Shown: in pieces, positions 62,313 to 64,000 of the stretch
Layout: every line of letters begins with the position of its first letter
How positions within the stretch are numbered: position 1 is the first letter of the stretch
Source of the DNA: Chondrus crispus
Taxonomy: Eukaryota > Rhodophyta > Florideophyceae > Gigartinales > Gigartinaceae
DNA length: 64,000 nucleotides
Reading direction: 5' to 3'
NCBI RefSeq assembly: GCF_000350225.1
Contig: NW_005178984.1
Location: forward strand, 188,271-252,270
Program-made: the position numbers and the translations under genes
Notes under the pieces: generated by a model
Seen by the model: only the letters and a program-made list of their open reading frames with translations
Databases searched by the model: none
Told to the model about the DNA's origin: nothing

Positions 62313-64000
62313 CTACTGGCAGTCCAGTTGGAGAAGACCTTGATGTATGGCCCAAGCCAGTGGGAGCCATATTGTCAGAGGCATATCGTCGTTATTCTCG
62401 TCAGCGGACTCTATGGATGCATCCGAGAAGATGACGGCTAAGTCCTTCTCAGTGATCCGGGCCGGGCGGTCACGGAGAACGGAGTTGAAGCGGCAAAGGA
62501 TTTCGGAAGGGAACAGGTTTTCAGCGATCTGTTGCTGGAAAGAATTCATTCGCCAAAGGTTCCAGGCGAGTGATATCATAGGACGTAGATCGCAACGACC
62601 GTATTGGCCGAATGTGGGGTGAAGTGGTTGGCCAAGGCAGTGCGAGAGGCGGCAATCATAGCACTTGAGAGGGACTTTTCTTGGGACGGGGCAAGACGGG
62701 ACGAAATGGGTCGTAGAGAAACAGGCATAGCAGCTTCTTTCCATGAATGGACAGTCATTCTGAGGATGTTCCGTACCGGAACGGCGGGGAGAAGCGTGGC
62801 ATAAGAGACACGTCGTCTTGGTTAGGAAGAGGAATTGAGTTACTAAATGAACCGTGGATTCGGTGTCAATTGCCTGGAAGTGACTAAATGGCAACGATAG
62901 GGGAGGTGACGGGGAAGGCAAAGGGTTTGTGGGAACATTAGGTTGGGTTTGGCGCGCCATACTGGGAGAAGTTCGTAAGCTCTTGAATGAATTTCTTCCC
63001 GATGGTGGAAGTGATGCGGGCCGTTTGCCCGAAAGGACTTGCTTCAAAGATGGTGACGCAGTCGGAAGTGACCGTGGACGGACTGGAAATGGTGCTTGCT
63101 GCATTGAAGGTGATGCTGAAGGCAGCAAGCGTTCACTTGATTGTTGTGGGGAGAAGCTAAGGATTCTTCGAACTGGAGGGGCTGGAGGGGGGTTGGTTGG
63201 AGCGGATTGCTCAAGCAAGAGAAGCATTTCATCGAAGTTGTGCTGCGTGGATGTGGTGGCTCCGATTTGGTTTTGCCGTTGAGGCTCGAGATGGTTTTGA
63301 TTTTGATCTTGATGTGGAGGTGGCAACTGCGATTGCGATGGTGTGGTGGGAAGCGAATCTTGCTGAGACTGGGATTGCGAATTTGCATCCCAAGGTCTAG
63401 AGGTATCCGGTGTGTGAAATTGTGAACTCTGAGGGGTGTGCGGTGCATTAGTTGGCTGGGAGGGGAACATAGATCTGCAAACATCGCACCAGACTGCGTG
63501 CTTGTCGAAGCGACAGACACCAGAGACTTGGCCATCCATGGCTGTGTAAAGTGCATCTTTGCGACAATCCGTGGTATTGAGGACCCAATTCATCATCTCG
63601 TTTCGGTTCGTTACTGCGAGATCATTTTGGTCAATGTTGCCCTTTTTGAGAAGGGAGGTTTCGAAGCTCTTATTGTACTGGGTTGAGTTTAGAACGAAGA
63701 CGAATGCGTGGTGTCCGTCGCGTCCAGACCGGCCACTCTCCTGTGCAAAGTCGACGAGGCTTCTTGCGGCGCCAAGATGAACTGTTGCTCGAACATCTGG
63801 AACATCTATTCCGGTACCGAAGGCGGACGTACAAACCATAATACGGAACAGAGTTGAAGGTACGAGGTCCTTGGTTGTTATGATGTCGTAGAGCTCTTCG
63901 TTTGCTGTCCAGTCGTTGTGGGCCTTTTCGCGAGCTTCTTTAGTGAGGCCGGCATGATATATGAGCGGCTCGACTGCGATGCGTTGATTGGAGTGGGCAA
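62313..64000 (-). CDS. RecQ-recombinase fusion protein copy 2, C-terminal part, cut by the right edge
   Basis: The frame is open to the window edge and equals the last roughly 560 residues of copy 1: helicase motif VI region (FGTGIDVPDVRATVH, ESGRSGRDG), the CxxC module, Gln/Ser-rich linker and final Cys/His-rich region. The coordinate offset to copy 1 is 34322 bp throughout, so there are no indels over 1.7 kb of coding sequence. Differences are scattered substitutions (for example QHS to QDS and VTEKD to ITEKD), some of them conservative. This points to a recent duplication. The recombinase and Walker A parts lie outside the window. Confidence 0.85.
   Translation of the reverse strand, partial: AHSNQRIAVEPLIYHAGLTKEAREKAHNDWTANEELYDIITTKDLVPSTLFRIMVCTSAFGTGIDVPDVRATVHLGAARSLVDFAQESGRSGRDGHHAFVFVLNSTQYNKSFETSLLKKGNIDQNDLAVTNRNEMMNWVLNTTDCRKDALYTAMDGQVSGVCRFDKHAVWCDVCRSMFPSQPTNAPHTPQSSQFHTPDTSRPWDANSQSQSQQDSLPTTPSQSQLPPPHQDQNQNHLEPQRQNQIGATTSTQHNFDEMLLLLEQSAPTNPPPAPPVRRILSFSPQQSSERLLPSASPSMQQAPFPVRPRSLPTASPSLKQVLSGKRPASLPPSGRNSFKSLRTSPSMARQTQPNVPTNPLPSPSPPLSLPFSHFQAIDTESTVHLVTQFLFLTKTTCLLCHASPRRSGTEHPQNDCPFMERSCYACFSTTHFVPSCPVPRKVPLKCYDCRLSHCLGQPLHPTFGQYGRCDLRPMISLAWNLWRMNSFQQQIAENLFPSEILCRFNSVLRDRPARITEKDLAVIFSDASIESADENNDDMPLTIWLPLAWAIHQGLLQLDCQ

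Overview
The window is eukaryotic nuclear DNA. It has long, mostly intron-free reading frames, chromodomain-type Ty3/gypsy LTR retrotransposons, pogo/Tigger-like DNA transposons, degenerate telomere-like (TTAGGG-related) tracts and decayed copies of eukaryotic genes. No operons or ribosome-binding sites are seen. Gene-poor, transposon-rich, intron-poor DNA of moderate GC would suit an alga such as a florideophyte red alga, or an intron-poor fungus. That is inference only; nothing here fixes the species.

Layout. (1) 1-20593 is a nest of one LTR retrotransposon family. Element A runs leftward (LTR 1622-2691, repeated primer-binding region, broken gag) and leaves the window. Element B is a 3' part (2692-8871). 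Element C (8872-20593) has the gag zinc knuckle, a pol with a chromodomain and two in-frame stops, a roughly 4 kb non-coding stretch, a long antisense frame and a 3' LTR. B and C share the unusual 3' architecture: non-coding region, then an antisense frame of about 600 codons, then polypurine tract, then LTR. (2) 20594-26450 holds two broken pogo/Tigger transposase genes and small repeats. (3) 26454-33666 holds a very large protein on the minus strand that joins two C2H2 fingers, a tyrosine-recombinase-like domain, a RecQ-type helicase and Cys-rich C-terminal modules. Its downstream tail carries a telomere-like tract, five perfect copies of a 12-mer and a minisatellite. A second, nearly identical copy in the same orientation starts at 60.2 kb and leaves the right edge. 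(4) Between the copies lies a divergent pair: a beta-class DNA methyltransferase fused to a SET domain (minus, 35603-38587) and a ParB/Srx-domain protein fused to a 2-oxoglutarate/Fe(II) dioxygenase (plus, 39800-43671). The sequence between them holds three perfect palindromes spaced exactly 64 bp apart. (5) Further right come degenerate copies of an RNB exonuclease, Mre11, an EST1/SMG7-like protein and an ABC transporter fragment, plus a second tyrosine-recombinase-like gene (minus, 51759-53729).

Reading. The most unusual content is the RecQ-recombinase element and the DNA-modification pair. The methyltransferase-SET could write marks on DNA and protein, and the ParB-dioxygenase could bind DNA and oxidise a base. 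Both sit between two direct copies of a recombinase-helicase. Whether these parts are one mobile system or independent subtelomeric residents cannot be settled from one window. The host-type genes carry stops, frameshifts or lost catalytic residues, as expected of a subtelomere-like region of gene decay.
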